Assembly (NCBI GenBank): GCA_964394085.1
Contig: CAYMWF010000092.1
Coordinates: 1 to 19,043 of the forward strand
Reading direction: 5' to 3'
Source: CAYMWF01 sp964394085 [NCBI: uncultured Gemmatimonadota bacterium]
GTDB taxonomy: Bacteria > GCA-2686955 > CAYMWF01
Length of the DNA: 19,043 bases
Under the pieces are notes generated by a model that was not told where the DNA came from, made no database searches, and worked only from the letters and a program-made list of their open reading frames with translations. Below, in pieces: positions 1 to 7,830 of this stretch. Made by a program: the position numbers and the translations under genes. The stretch's first letter is position 1; the number at the start of each line of letters is the position of its first letter.

Positions 1-1055
1 TCGATTCTGCCGGGGAATCTTCCGGCGAAACTGGTCTCCAGCACATCCCGGAGAGCCGGCCCGGCGTCTGTATCCTCCGCGAAAATGGGGTGGCTCAACA
101 GGGCGCATGCTTCCTGGGTCGCCCTCATCGAAAGATCCACCCCGAGCTGCTCATCTTTTCTCAGGGCGTCCGCCACCGCTACCACCGCGCCGAGGCGGCT
201 CCTGTCGAGGTCGGGGAAGCGTCTCGCCAGGAGTTTTTCTTCCTCTTCCGGCGGCGGGTAGTCGAGCTTGAGGGTGGCGAAGCGGTCCATCTGGGCCGGA
301 TCCACCGCCGTTGCCCCCACGAACTGGGCCCCGTTGTTTATCGCCGCGACGAACTGCACGTTGTCCGGAATATCGAGGAGCGTGTTCGTAGCGGGATCGT
401 AGATCCTCCGGGTGCTGTCCAGGGCCGGCATGAGCCCGTTCCGCGCCATCGGCCTGCACCGGTTGAACTCGTCGAGGAAGACCAGGAACCTGCCGGCCGG
501 ATTCTCCGCGGCGTCCCGCAGCGCCGTGCAGAAATTGGTCGGGATAAAGACCGTTTCCGCCCCCCCCGATTCCGACGCCCGCACCTGTAGAGTCGCAATG
601 AAGTCCGTCGCTTCGTACACGCTTGCGCAGTTGAAATAGATATACTTCATATCCAGGGCGTCAGCGATGCTCCGGCTGAGCACCGTCTTCCCGCTCCCCT
701 GCGGCCCGTCGAGCAGTATCGAATACCCGGCTTCCAGCAGGATCTGCAGCTTTCGCGTAATCTTTTTATCGAGATAGATGTCGGGAGAGAGCTGGAACTC
801 CACCCTGCCCAGGTACTCGACCTCGATCATGCCCCTCCCCGAACTCTGCGGCCTCTTCACCCTCCTGACCCTTACCCGGCAGAGCCTCCCCGCCTCGATA
901 CCCTTATCCGAACAGAGTATCACCTTCGAACTCTTCACCCCGCCGACATGGGTCGCCCGAAAAGGAAAAGCCCCCGCCAGCGCCCCCTCATTCCGCCAGA
1001 ACACCGTCTCAAAAACCGACCCCGCCTTCGGAGCCGAACTCGTTTCCCCATTCAT
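1..1055 (-). CDS. MoxR-type AAA+ ATPase, 3' part beyond window
   Basis: The frame is open from an ATG at 1055 (GGAGA ribosome site just upstream) to the window edge, about 350 codons. After a roughly 95-residue N-terminal region that I do not recognise come the AAA+ motifs: Walker A GPQGSGKT near residues 117-124, Walker B FLVFLDE near 190-196, a sensor-1 asparagine in AAINN near 240, the arginine in MDRFA near 258 as candidate arginine finger, and an arginine in LSMRATQEA as candidate sensor 2. This order fits MoxR/CbbQ-type ATPases, which remodel protein complexes and usually work with a VWA partner; a VWA gene lies directly upstream. It is clearly richer in G+C than the FHA genes, so it may have a different history. 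The C-terminal lid is only partly visible, and the substrate is unknown. Confidence 0.9.
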   Translation of the reverse strand, partial: MNGETSSAPKAGSVFETVFWRNEGALAGAFPFRATHVGGVKSSKVILCSDKGIEAGRLCRVRVRRVKRPQSSGRGMIEVEYLGRVEFQLSPDIYLDKKITRKLQILLEAGYSILLDGPQGSGKTVLSRSIADALDMKYIYFNCASVYEATDFIATLQVRASESGGAETVFIPTNFCTALRDAAENPAGRFLVFLDEFNRCRPMARNGLMPALDSTRRIYDPATNTLLDIPDNVQFVAAINNGAQFVGATAVDPAQMDRFATLKLDYPPPEEEEKLLARRFPDLDRSRLGAVVAVADALRKDEQLGVDLSMRATQEACALLSHPIFAEDTDAGPALRDVLETSFAGRFPGRI

Positions 1056-1316
1056 ATTTTTCTCCAGATCTACAGCAAGCAGAAAATATCCGAACATTTC
1101 CGACAAGATACCCCAAATACCGGGATACTACAAATCCAACTGCACATAGACCCATACTGAATATGTAATCAAAGGAAAGCAGAATAAAACACAAAGAAGC
1201 AAATACAGATAGCCGCCTGGATCAAAAAGCCTTCAACCTGCTGAAATTCATGAGATTAAAAATCCTCCAATTTATACAATGTCAGCCTTCATTGAATGTC
1301 AGATCATCAGCGGAAT

Positions 1317-2576
1317 TTACCATTCCTCGTCAGAAGTTTCATTTTCCAGCTCTTTGAATACATCCCCGCGGCCTTTAACTATTTTGGCATTGCAGCCACT
1401 GCATTCGGCTCCGGGTGCTGAAGGAGTTCCGAAAACCTTCACAAAAACAACTGCTTGTGGGTGACTGATGTCAAGCTCCATTTCGAAATCCTGTTCAGAA
1501 CCGAATTCGAACTCCGGGAGTGCTTTCAGCCGTAATTTTCGTGTGCCGTATGGCACACGATGTATGACTAATTGTCTTGCGTCTTCACGAGCTGACTTTT
1601 CCCAGCTTTTATCACCAGGTTTGACCGGCGGCGGAAAGCAGGAGGTGCTGCCGCAGTACGTACCGTCCATAAAAAGCTGGCAACTGCCGGGAAGCGACAT
1701 AACTGTCAGCTCGCATCCCAGGTCTGAAGCCCTGGCTTCCACCACCGTCCGGTTGCCAGCCTTGACAGGCACCTCATTATCCCACACGCCATTAGGGAAG
1801 ATCACTTTAACTCCATTGGTTCCTTCCGGCAGGTTATCTAGCTTGACGGGAGAAAAGCCGACCGACCGATCGTCAACCAGGACTTTCATCCTGCCGGGAA
1901 TGGAACGTACTGTCAACTTACCTTTCGTGGCGAGATTGTTCCCGTATTTCCGGTAATAGCCACCAAGTACCCCGGTATAAATCCCGTGCAGATCAGATGG
2001 CGAAGATGCTACTCTGAATTCTCCACCTGTCGCCCTGCTGAGGTCCGAAAGGGCTGCCGTATCCACATCGCCAAGGCCGATTCCATAAACGAAAATCCCG
2101 TCGGAAATACCAATGTCTTCAAGTTCATCCAGCCTGAAACGACTTCCAGTGTCGCGCCCATCCGTGAGATAGACGATCACCTTGGCGCCATCGGATTTCT
2201 CTAGATTAATCATCGATTTCGCTATCGCATCATTGAGCCGGGTCGAGCCACCCGCTCGAAGCCGCTGGACCGCTTCTCTTGCAGAACTTCGACTTGATGA
2301 GAAAGGCAATATTTCTTCAACACTCGAAGCAAATGATACGACAGAAACCAGGTCTCCCGACCTCATACCGCCGATAAAACTCACCGCCGCGTTCTTAGCT
2401 GCCTTCATTGGTCCGCCTTTCATGCTGCCACTACAGTCGATCGCCAGCACAATCGATGTGACGGCGGGTTCGGGTCTCACTGAATAAGAAACCGCCGAAG
2501 CATGTTCAGCAGCGGGAACGTTTGACGAAAAAACACCCATCCATAATAAGGCCCAAATACCGGATAATCTTTTCAT
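1317..2576 (-). CDS. Exported VWA-domain protein with PEGA-type repeats
   Basis: 419 residues from the ATG at 2576, chosen over an ATG 30 bases upstream because GGAG lies 8 bases before it and the protein then begins with a normal signal peptide (MKRLSGIWALLW..., Ala-rich cleavage region near residue 22). The VWA domain covers about 40-205 and keeps the MIDAS metal site: DCSGS (D47, S49, S51), the Thr in GGSTRL (about 112) and the Asp in LTDGRD (about 139). Two PEGA-like beta segments follow (about 219-275 and from 288), then a Cys-containing acidic tail. VWA domains bind protein partners through the metal site; PEGA segments are common in surface proteins. It probably acts outside the cytoplasm, so direct contact with the cytosolic MoxR ATPase is not assured. 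The 261 bases between it and the MoxR gene hold no gene I can support. Confidence 0.85.
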   Translation of the reverse strand: MKRLSGIWALLWMGVFSSNVPAAEHASAVSYSVRPEPAVTSIVLAIDCSGSMKGGPMKAAKNAAVSFIGGMRSGDLVSVVSFASSVEEILPFSSSRSSAREAVQRLRAGGSTRLNDAIAKSMINLEKSDGAKVIVYLTDGRDTGSRFRLDELEDIGISDGIFVYGIGLGDVDTAALSDLSRATGGEFRVASSPSDLHGIYTGVLGGYYRKYGNNLATKGKLTVRSIPGRMKVLVDDRSVGFSPVKLDNLPEGTNGVKVIFPNGVWDNEVPVKAGNRTVVEARASDLGCELTVMSLPGSCQLFMDGTYCGSTSCFPPPVKPGDKSWEKSAREDARQLVIHRVPYGTRKLRLKALPEFEFGSEQDFEMELDISHPQAVVFVKVFGTPSAPGAECSGCNAKIVKGRGDVFKELENETSDEEW

Positions 2577-2808
2577 GTTTAATCTCCAGCTTAGTAACCA
2601 CACCAACGGGAACAGTTTAAACCTGTAACATGAAAACCAGTAAAAAATTTCCTTGAAGTCGACCTATCGCTGGGACAAGAGCCCAGTGCATTTTCGGCCG
2701 ATTTCATGTCGCTTCGCGCCAACTGAAATTTCAGACATAATACCTGCGAAGAGCAATTCAGCCCTGCGCCAAAAGCGCAGGGAGTTCTTACTGGTCATTA
2801 TATTGAAG
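2577..2808. other. Intergenic region with a strong hairpin
   Basis: No gene is supported here. The region contains a perfect 8-bp hairpin (arms 2762-2769 and 2775-2782, loop CAAAA). About 40 bases around it (2760-2800) resemble 11641-11682, just after the broken fourth kinase. On the minus strand the hairpin can be read as codons for about 40 residues before a stop, but it has no plausible start and I treat it as non-coding. No clear promoter for the VWA gene was seen. Confidence 0.6.
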
Positions 2809-3020
2809 GTATAACGGTACATTTGCATCGTATCATCCTTACCCTTCCGGTGGGCCGCCCCGCAACCCGAAATTGCGGGCTACGAAGCGACCAGGGGCTG
2901 CGCCCCTGGACCCCAGGGACGCCGGCTTGCTCGTCTCGTCGCTTCCGGCTGCCGCCGGGCCCTGCCGGGCCGCGACGATTCCGCGCTCCGTCGTTTTTTT
3001 TGCACAGCGCCCGGCAAGGA
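2809..3020 (-). repeat. DGR target 3' module, copy 1
   Basis: The 3' untranslated region of kinase 1, repeated after kinase 3 (17107-17317) and in shorter form after kinase 2 (12030-12163). It contains a perfect 8-bp G+C-rich hairpin with a 3-base loop at 2891-2909, a 7-bp hairpin at 2859-2879 specific to this copy, a branched structure at 2937-2977, and a T-run on the plus strand. No such module follows the template repeat. Association with all three targets and absence from TR suggests a role in DGR target recognition. Confidence 0.8.
2920..2993 (-). promoter_or_regulatory. Putative DGR target-recognition structure, copy 1
   Basis: A branched fold closed by CGTCGC/GCGACG (2937-2942 with 2972-2977) encloses two hairpins: 4-bp arms 2946-2949/2954-2957 and 5-bp arms 2958-2962/2967-2971. 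Both tetraloops read GGCA on the coding strand. The outer stem seen in copies 2 and 3 is only partly kept here (2920-2930 with 2983-2993). Known DGRs need a hairpin or cruciform just 3' of the VR; the assignment here is inference from position and conservation. Confidence 0.5.
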
Positions 3021-5888
3021 CTAAGACGCTGACCTCACGAGGCGGAAGCCCAGGTAGTTGATCGAATAGCCAGGCGTGTTCCCGTAGCGATTCGCAGACC
3101 GGCAGTACCTGGCGTAGCTGCTCCAGCCGCCGCCACGGCTGACGCGGCGGAATCCACCAGCCGGGCCGGCAGGATCGGTTTCGGAACCGCCTGGATAATC
3201 CTTACCATACCAGTCCCAGCACCACTCCCTTACGTTGCCGTGCATGTCATAAAGGCCCCAGGCGTTTGGCGAGAAGCTACCTACACTGACAGTCTTCTTT
3301 CGATAACGGCCCTTCGTGCATCCGGACAAAGGATAATTACCATCATAGTTCGATTCGTCCGTCGATATACAACCTCCAGTGTTGAATGGCGTCGTCGTGC
3401 CCGTCCGGCAGGCATATTCCCACTCAGCCTCCGTTGGCAAACGATAACCATCCGCAGACCTGGTCCACGTGACACTCTCACCGTTGATCTTGTAAGCAGA
3501 GGTCAATCCCTCTTTCTGAGAAAGCTCGTTGCAATACTTCACAGCATCAAACCAACTTACTCGTTCTACAGGAAGATTATCGCCTTTAAAAGAACTGGGG
3601 TTGCCACCCATCACTGCTCGCCACTGCCCCTGCGTCACCTCTGTCGCTCCCATGTAATATGGCTTCGATATTGTTACTCTATGCTCTTTCTCATCACTAT
3701 CACGACCCTGCTCTGAAGACGGACTGCCCATCGTAAAAACACCGGGCTTTATCGACACCATCAATGCGCCTGTCGTGTTTCTGTATTCCTTGAAAATTGC
3801 AGCACTGACTACAAGTTTGACCGACGAACCTTTCTCCACCCAGCTGGAGGTTGATGGCGACGTGGCTATAACCTTGCCCTTCGATACCACTCCAGAGTAC
3901 ATGGTCTCTTGTTTGCCTGTTTTCAGGCCCGAAGATGAAAGACGTTCTTTTGCTGCCCCGACAGTAAGACCGCTTACATTCGGCACGCTTGTCCCGGCAA
4001 GTGAAACAACCAGAGACACGGGAGAACCTTTCGGAGCCTCTCCAGATGAGGGACTCGAATCAATAACGACTCCGGCTCTTTCATATCCCTTGGTAAGCTT
4101 CCGGTTGACCGTGCCTAATATAAACCCGGTATCGGCAATAATAGACTTCGCATCATCAAAGCTCTTTCCGGTAAGCTGAGGAACCTCTATCATGTGAATA
4201 CCTTTAGACACGAGAAGTGTGACAGCACTGCCCGCCCGAAGCTCGGAAGGACCGGCTTCTATACCTATAACCTTGCCCGATGATACGCTCGGATGATATT
4301 CGTTCCGACTGATTTCAACAGATAATCCGACGCTCTTCAAGGCAGCTACCGCACGATTCTGAGTCAGGTTCGTAACTTTCGGGACGGTCACCCATAGATC
4401 GTAAATGTCGAGTTCGACTTCCGAATCCCTTTTTACTTCGCTTCCCGGCGCGGGTCGGATCGCCTGGACCGTATTGTCACGTTTGCTTTTTGTCTTTACT
4501 TTGTATTCATTTCCGACCCTGAGACCGCTATCTTCAAGAAGAGATTCCGCTCTCTCTACCGACATCCCGCGAACGTCGGGTATGTTGATCATTCGGGGTG
4601 TGAGAAAAATGGGTTTTACCCCCCAGGTGAGAAGGGCAAGCATGACAATGCCGAGAATCACCATAAGAAGTCGCCGGAAAGCCGGGCTGCGGCCCATCAG
4701 AACGGTGGGCGGTTCCGCAGAGTCTCCGGTACGCTCAGTAACCTTTTCTTCACCGTCACCACGCATTCCGCCGTCAACCGGATCCGGCATGCTTGGTGTG
4801 ATTCTATCAGAAGGTTGCCAGCTTTCAACGATGCCGCCATCAACTACCCCGTCGCCCCGTACACCCGTGAAGACCCGAGCCTCAAGGTCTTTCCGAAGCT
4901 CTACCGCGTGCCGGTAACGGTCCCGGTAATCCTTCGCAAGGCATTTCATCAGAACATCATTCAACCATTCACTGACACCTTGAAGCGTCGGCGGCTCCTT
5001 CGTTTCTATCTGGTGCGCGATGTTACCCCTGTAGAACGGAGGTCTGCCTGAGAGAACTTCGTACATGGTAGCGCCGAGGGAGTACAGGTCGCTCTCCCTG
5101 CCGACATCCTGGCCCCTAAGCTGTTCTGGTGACATGTAGACTTCAGTACCGGACGATGAGGAGTGAGCAGCCCGGCTGGCACTCGTGCGTATCGTCTCGG
5201 CTATGCCGAAATCCATGAGTTTTACAGAACCATCAGGCAGAAGTTGGATGTTGTGGGGTTTCACATCTCGATGGATCACGTTCTGTTCATGAGCGTATTC
5301 CAAGGCCTTGCATACTTCCACTGCGCATCGTACTGCTTCATCTTCCGATAGTTTCCGACCAGGTGCTTCGAGTTTCTTCTCTGCAAGGCTCTTGCCTGGA
5401 ACATACTCCATATCGATGTATTTCAGAGGGCCGGTTTCGCGAAAATCGAACACTCTCACTATCGCGGGATGGTTCAGGTTTATCAGCGTTCGCGTCTCGT
5501 CAAGGAGATCCAACACGGTTTCTCTGTCTTCAGCCATTGGCCTGGGAAGAACCTTCAGGGCTTTCTCTACATCCAGCTTCCGATCATGCGCCAGATAGAC
5601 AGCTCCGAAACCGCCCTGGCCAAGCTTGCGCTTGATCTCGAAACGATTGTCGATGATGAAGCCTTCAGGCAGGTCTTCCGGGGTCGCCTGGCCGTAGCCA
5701 CCGCCGCCACGGTGGACCGTTTCGGCGACTTGATCTTCACGCTGGTTGTTATCACCGCTGCGGGTGACGGCGGAACCGACTCCCGTGTCCACAGGTTCGG
5801 CAGCTGGCCCGGCAGCCACTACAGGCCTGCCGCACTCAGGGCAGAGTATCCAACCGGCCTCGAGCTCTTTACCGCAATTGCATTTCAT
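3021..5888 (-). CDS. DGR-diversified transmembrane Ser/Thr kinase 1 (zinc ribbon-kinase-TM-4xPASTA-FGE/SUMF1)
   Basis: 955 residues from the ATG at 5888, chosen because the protein then starts like its paralogue, with a CxC...CxxC zinc ribbon (C3, C5, C16, C19); a TTG 21 bases upstream is the alternative. The kinase domain (about 77-335) is complete: GQGGFGAVY loop, K112, HRD D208, DFG D226, and SPEQLRG in place of APE. A low-complexity linker leads to one membrane segment (about 406-428), then four PASTA repeats (about 433-696) and an FGE/SUMF1-type domain (about 705-955). Topology: kinase inside, PASTA and FGE-like domain outside. The last ~45 residues are VR1. The paired active-site cysteines of true formylglycine-generating enzymes are not visible, only one Cys in YCRSANR, so I infer a ligand-binding fold. 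It closes the operon with the PP2C and FHA genes. Confidence 0.95.
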   Translation of the reverse strand: MKCNCGKELEAGWILCPECGRPVVAAGPAAEPVDTGVGSAVTRSGDNNQREDQVAETVHRGGGGYGQATPEDLPEGFIIDNRFEIKRKLGQGGFGAVYLAHDRKLDVEKALKVLPRPMAEDRETVLDLLDETRTLINLNHPAIVRVFDFRETGPLKYIDMEYVPGKSLAEKKLEAPGRKLSEDEAVRCAVEVCKALEYAHEQNVIHRDVKPHNIQLLPDGSVKLMDFGIAETIRTSASRAAHSSSSGTEVYMSPEQLRGQDVGRESDLYSLGATMYEVLSGRPPFYRGNIAHQIETKEPPTLQGVSEWLNDVLMKCLAKDYRDRYRHAVELRKDLEARVFTGVRGDGVVDGGIVESWQPSDRITPSMPDPVDGGMRGDGEEKVTERTGDSAEPPTVLMGRSPAFRRLLMVILGIVMLALLTWGVKPIFLTPRMINIPDVRGMSVERAESLLEDSGLRVGNEYKVKTKSKRDNTVQAIRPAPGSEVKRDSEVELDIYDLWVTVPKVTNLTQNRAVAALKSVGLSVEISRNEYHPSVSSGKVIGIEAGPSELRAGSAVTLLVSKGIHMIEVPQLTGKSFDDAKSIIADTGFILGTVNRKLTKGYERAGVVIDSSPSSGEAPKGSPVSLVVSLAGTSVPNVSGLTVGAAKERLSSSGLKTGKQETMYSGVVSKGKVIATSPSTSSWVEKGSSVKLVVSAAIFKEYRNTTGALMVSIKPGVFTMGSPSSEQGRDSDEKEHRVTISKPYYMGATEVTQGQWRAVMGGNPSSFKGDNLPVERVSWFDAVKYCNELSQKEGLTSAYKINGESVTWTRSADGYRLPTEAEWEYACRTGTTTPFNTGGCISTDESNYDGNYPLSGCTKGRYRKKTVSVGSFSPNAWGLYDMHGNVREWCWDWYGKDYPGGSETDPAGPAGGFRRVSRGGGWSSYARYCRSANRYGNTPGYSINYLGFRLVRSAS
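3034..3165 (-). repeat. DGR variable repeat VR1
   Basis: 132 bp, gap-free alignment to TR (15313-15444). By hand I count 11 differences at template adenines and one other (template C to T, in the codon TCC to TTC at the 5' end). The last 20 coding bases (3034-3053) equal TR and would be the initiation-of-mutagenic-homology region. The 12 template Asn codons read R, S, S, Y, Y, N, Y, N, Y, I, N, Y here. Confidence 0.95.
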
Positions 5889-5996
5889 CCTGATATTATT
5901 CCTTATCAAGTGATATCAAAACGACCCTCAACCGTGACGGCCTGTGTAGCGGAAGCCACCGTGCAACGTCCGCAACTCATTCACAGATTCGAATCG

Positions 5997-6749
5997 TCAG
6001 ACTTTTACAAGGATAACTGTAATGTTGTCTCTGCCGCCGGCGTTGTTGGCCGCAGAGACCAGGGCGTCGGCCGCTTGCTCGATATCACTATTTTCTCCAA
6101 GAATACGTTCAATCCCGCTGTCGGGCACCATGTCGGACAGTCCGTCCGAGCAGAGAAGATATAGATCTGTCTTTTCAAGTTCGAAGGAGTCTTCGAAAGT
6201 GTTGAGATCATATGAAATGCCTAGAGCTTCGGTAATTATATTGCTTTTCCTGTGGGTGCGGATCTCTTCCTTCGTGAGTATACCGTCTTTGAAAAGGGGC
6301 CAGACTTCGGAGTGATCTTCTGTTAACTGTTCGAGCTTTCGTCGTCTGAAACGGTAGATGCGGCTGTCTCCTGCAGAAACCGCATGGAGAGCCCGCCCGT
6401 GGAACAGGGCGGCGACAATGGTGGTACCCATGCCCGAGTAAAGCTCATGGGTCTTCGAAAGCTTAAAGACCTGCCGGCTCACGTTGTGTAATAGTTCCCC
6501 AAGCGCCTTCAACGGGTCAACCGGCGGTTCCTCCAGCCTGTAGTAATCGCGCATCAACCATTTAGCGGAGAGTTCCGAAGCGACTTCGCCGGCACTGGCG
6601 CCCCCCATGCCGTCGCACAGGATGAACAGGCTCCCCAACCTCTTCACAAAAGGCTCAATCCCGAATTTTTCGTCTCTTACAGGAAGGGCGTATGAATCTT
6701 CGTTGTGTTCGTATTTACAGCCGATATCAGTCCTGGCGCAAAATTCCAT
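5997..6749 (-). CDS. PP2C-family Ser/Thr protein phosphatase
   Basis: 250 residues from the ATG at 6749, which has GAGGG five bases upstream; a TTG 12 bases earlier is less likely. It carries the PP2C (PPM) metal-binding and core motifs in order: HNEDSY (D18), LCDGMGG (D46), SAGDSRIYR (D127), LLCSDGLSDM (D202) and GGRDNITVI (D241). This is the normal size of a stand-alone bacterial PP2C. It removes phosphate from Ser/Thr in a Mn/Mg-dependent reaction. Placed 108 bases upstream of kinase 1 on the same strand and after a zinc-ribbon/FHA gene, it is the likely off-switch for the PASTA receptor kinases, in the cytosol since no signal or membrane segment is present. Confidence 0.95.
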   Translation of the reverse strand: MEFCARTDIGCKYEHNEDSYALPVRDEKFGIEPFVKRLGSLFILCDGMGGASAGEVASELSAKWLMRDYYRLEEPPVDPLKALGELLHNVSRQVFKLSKTHELYSGMGTTIVAALFHGRALHAVSAGDSRIYRFRRRKLEQLTEDHSEVWPLFKDGILTKEEIRTHRKSNIITEALGISYDLNTFEDSFELEKTDLYLLCSDGLSDMVPDSGIERILGENSDIEQAADALVSAANNAGGRDNITVILVKV

Positions 6750-6852
6750 AAATACCCTCAAGTTGATTTTCTATTTTTTTCAACGACTCTGACTCGAAAA
6801 CCTGCTCCTCACTGTTTCCCGGTTCGCTGTCTCAACCGACAGGTCCGCCAGC

Positions 6853-6874
6853 GTGATCCGATGAAACGGATCAC
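6853..6874 (-). other. Perfect inverted repeat spanning a stop codon
   Basis: Arms GTGATCCG (6853-6860) and CGGATCAC (6867-6874) with a 6-base loop overlap the TGA of the zinc-ribbon/FHA gene. No U-tract follows on the minus strand, so it is not a standard intrinsic terminator; mRNA end protection, partial attenuation before the phosphatase gene, or an operator are possible. Confidence 0.5.
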
Positions 6875-7830
6875 CCGGCCGGAGAATCAAGTATTTCCAA
6901 GCCGTACGCGCTTTCAAAAAAATTACCAAAAGGAAAAACCAGCCGCTTCTCGATGGCCAGGTCATCATCGGAAATATAAACATTGCCTTCGAGAAAATGA
7001 AATTCGAGATACCGATACTGCATCTCTCCCCTGAATGAGATCCGCCCATCTTCTTTTCTCATGAGCAGCTTTCCGTCACCGGTGATCCAGATCCAGTATT
7101 CTCCCTGCAAGTTTTTACATTTCATTCTCTCTCTACAGTCGAGACATTCATCCGACTGGTGTATCGTTCGTAACTGAAAAAATGTAATGCCATTTCGATT
7201 CTCAACCGAAAACGTGAATGTTCCGGCAATGTTGAATTCGAATATACTGTCAAGAGGCACCTTGTCTATTTTATCAGTCTTGCCGTTAATATATGTGCAG
7301 TTTGTGCTTCCGAGATCCTTCAGTGAAAAAGTCTCGGTATCGAACCGAGCATGGCCGGTGGAAACCCATTGACAATTCAACCGAATCGTGTTTCGCATAC
7401 TTCGGCCGATAGACACCTCTTTACCCGCAATGAAATGATAAATTTTCTCCTGCTTTTCGTTTGATAGAGTAAATTCGGGATGCAAACCCATTTTCGTGGC
7501 CGCTTCACCCTTCATCTCGAACCATTCACTCATGTTGAAACGACAGTTGAAACAAAACCCCGACCTGACATGGTTCTTCTCACCGCATGACGGGCAGAAA
7601 ATTTGATCTTGAGTTGCTTTTTCGAAAAGCTGCGTGCCACATTTCAAGCAGAACAGACCGTTGTCGTATGTTTTTACACCACAGGCCGGACAAAAATACC
7701 CGCCAGCCTCACCATCCTGCTTGAGCATCGCGGGGCTTACTGTTTTCGCCGGCGCCTGTGCTCCGCAGAACATGCAGAAAAGAGAAAAGAACGGTATCTC
7801 TTTCGAGCATTTTTCACAGTAGTTTTTCAT
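6871..7830 (-). CDS. Triple zinc-ribbon protein with FHA domain
   Basis: 319 residues. The ATG at 7830 overlaps the upstream stop (ATGA), indicating translational coupling. Three CxxC...CxxC zinc ribbons occupy about residues 5-22, 47-64 and 79-96. An FHA domain follows (about 130-210) with the expected phosphothreonine-binding signature: IGRS, an STGHARF segment, and DLGSTNCTYINGK, which differs from the usual GSTNGT by a Cys. The C-terminal ~95 residues form a beta-rich region with a CLDCRERMKC cysteine cluster that I do not recognise. FHA domains bind phospho-Thr, so this is probably a soluble reader or adaptor for the neighbouring kinases. The zinc ribbons echo those at the kinase N-termini and might support association between them; that is inference. 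Confidence 0.88.
   Translation of the reverse strand: MKNYCEKCSKEIPFFSLFCMFCGAQAPAKTVSPAMLKQDGEAGGYFCPACGVKTYDNGLFCLKCGTQLFEKATQDQIFCPSCGEKNHVRSGFCFNCRFNMSEWFEMKGEAATKMGLHPEFTLSNEKQEKIYHFIAGKEVSIGRSMRNTIRLNCQWVSTGHARFDTETFSLKDLGSTNCTYINGKTDKIDKVPLDSIFEFNIAGTFTFSVENRNGITFFQLRTIHQSDECLDCRERMKCKNLQGEYWIWITGDGKLLMRKEDGRISFRGEMQYRYLEFHFLEGNVYISDDDLAIEKRLVFPFGNFFESAYGLEILDSPAG

Noticed and set aside
90-590. Plus-strand open frame of 166 codons, and overlapping minus-strand frames
   Set aside because: Shadows of the MoxR gene, whose frame holds the Walker A, Walker B and sensor motifs and runs off the window.
1009-1194. Short hydrophobic minus-strand frame across the MoxR start
   Set aside because: No ribosome site, overlaps the MoxR start in another frame, and has no recognisable family.
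2660-2800. Minus-strand reading frame through the hairpin element, ending in a stop
   Set aside because: No start codon with a ribosome site, and the similarity to the tail of the broken kinase comes from the shared hairpin DNA, not from a conserved protein.
5469-6164. Long plus-strand open frame (231 codons)
   Set aside because: It lies antisense to kinase 1 and PP2C, both of which have clear domain motifs; the translation shows no recognisable domain.
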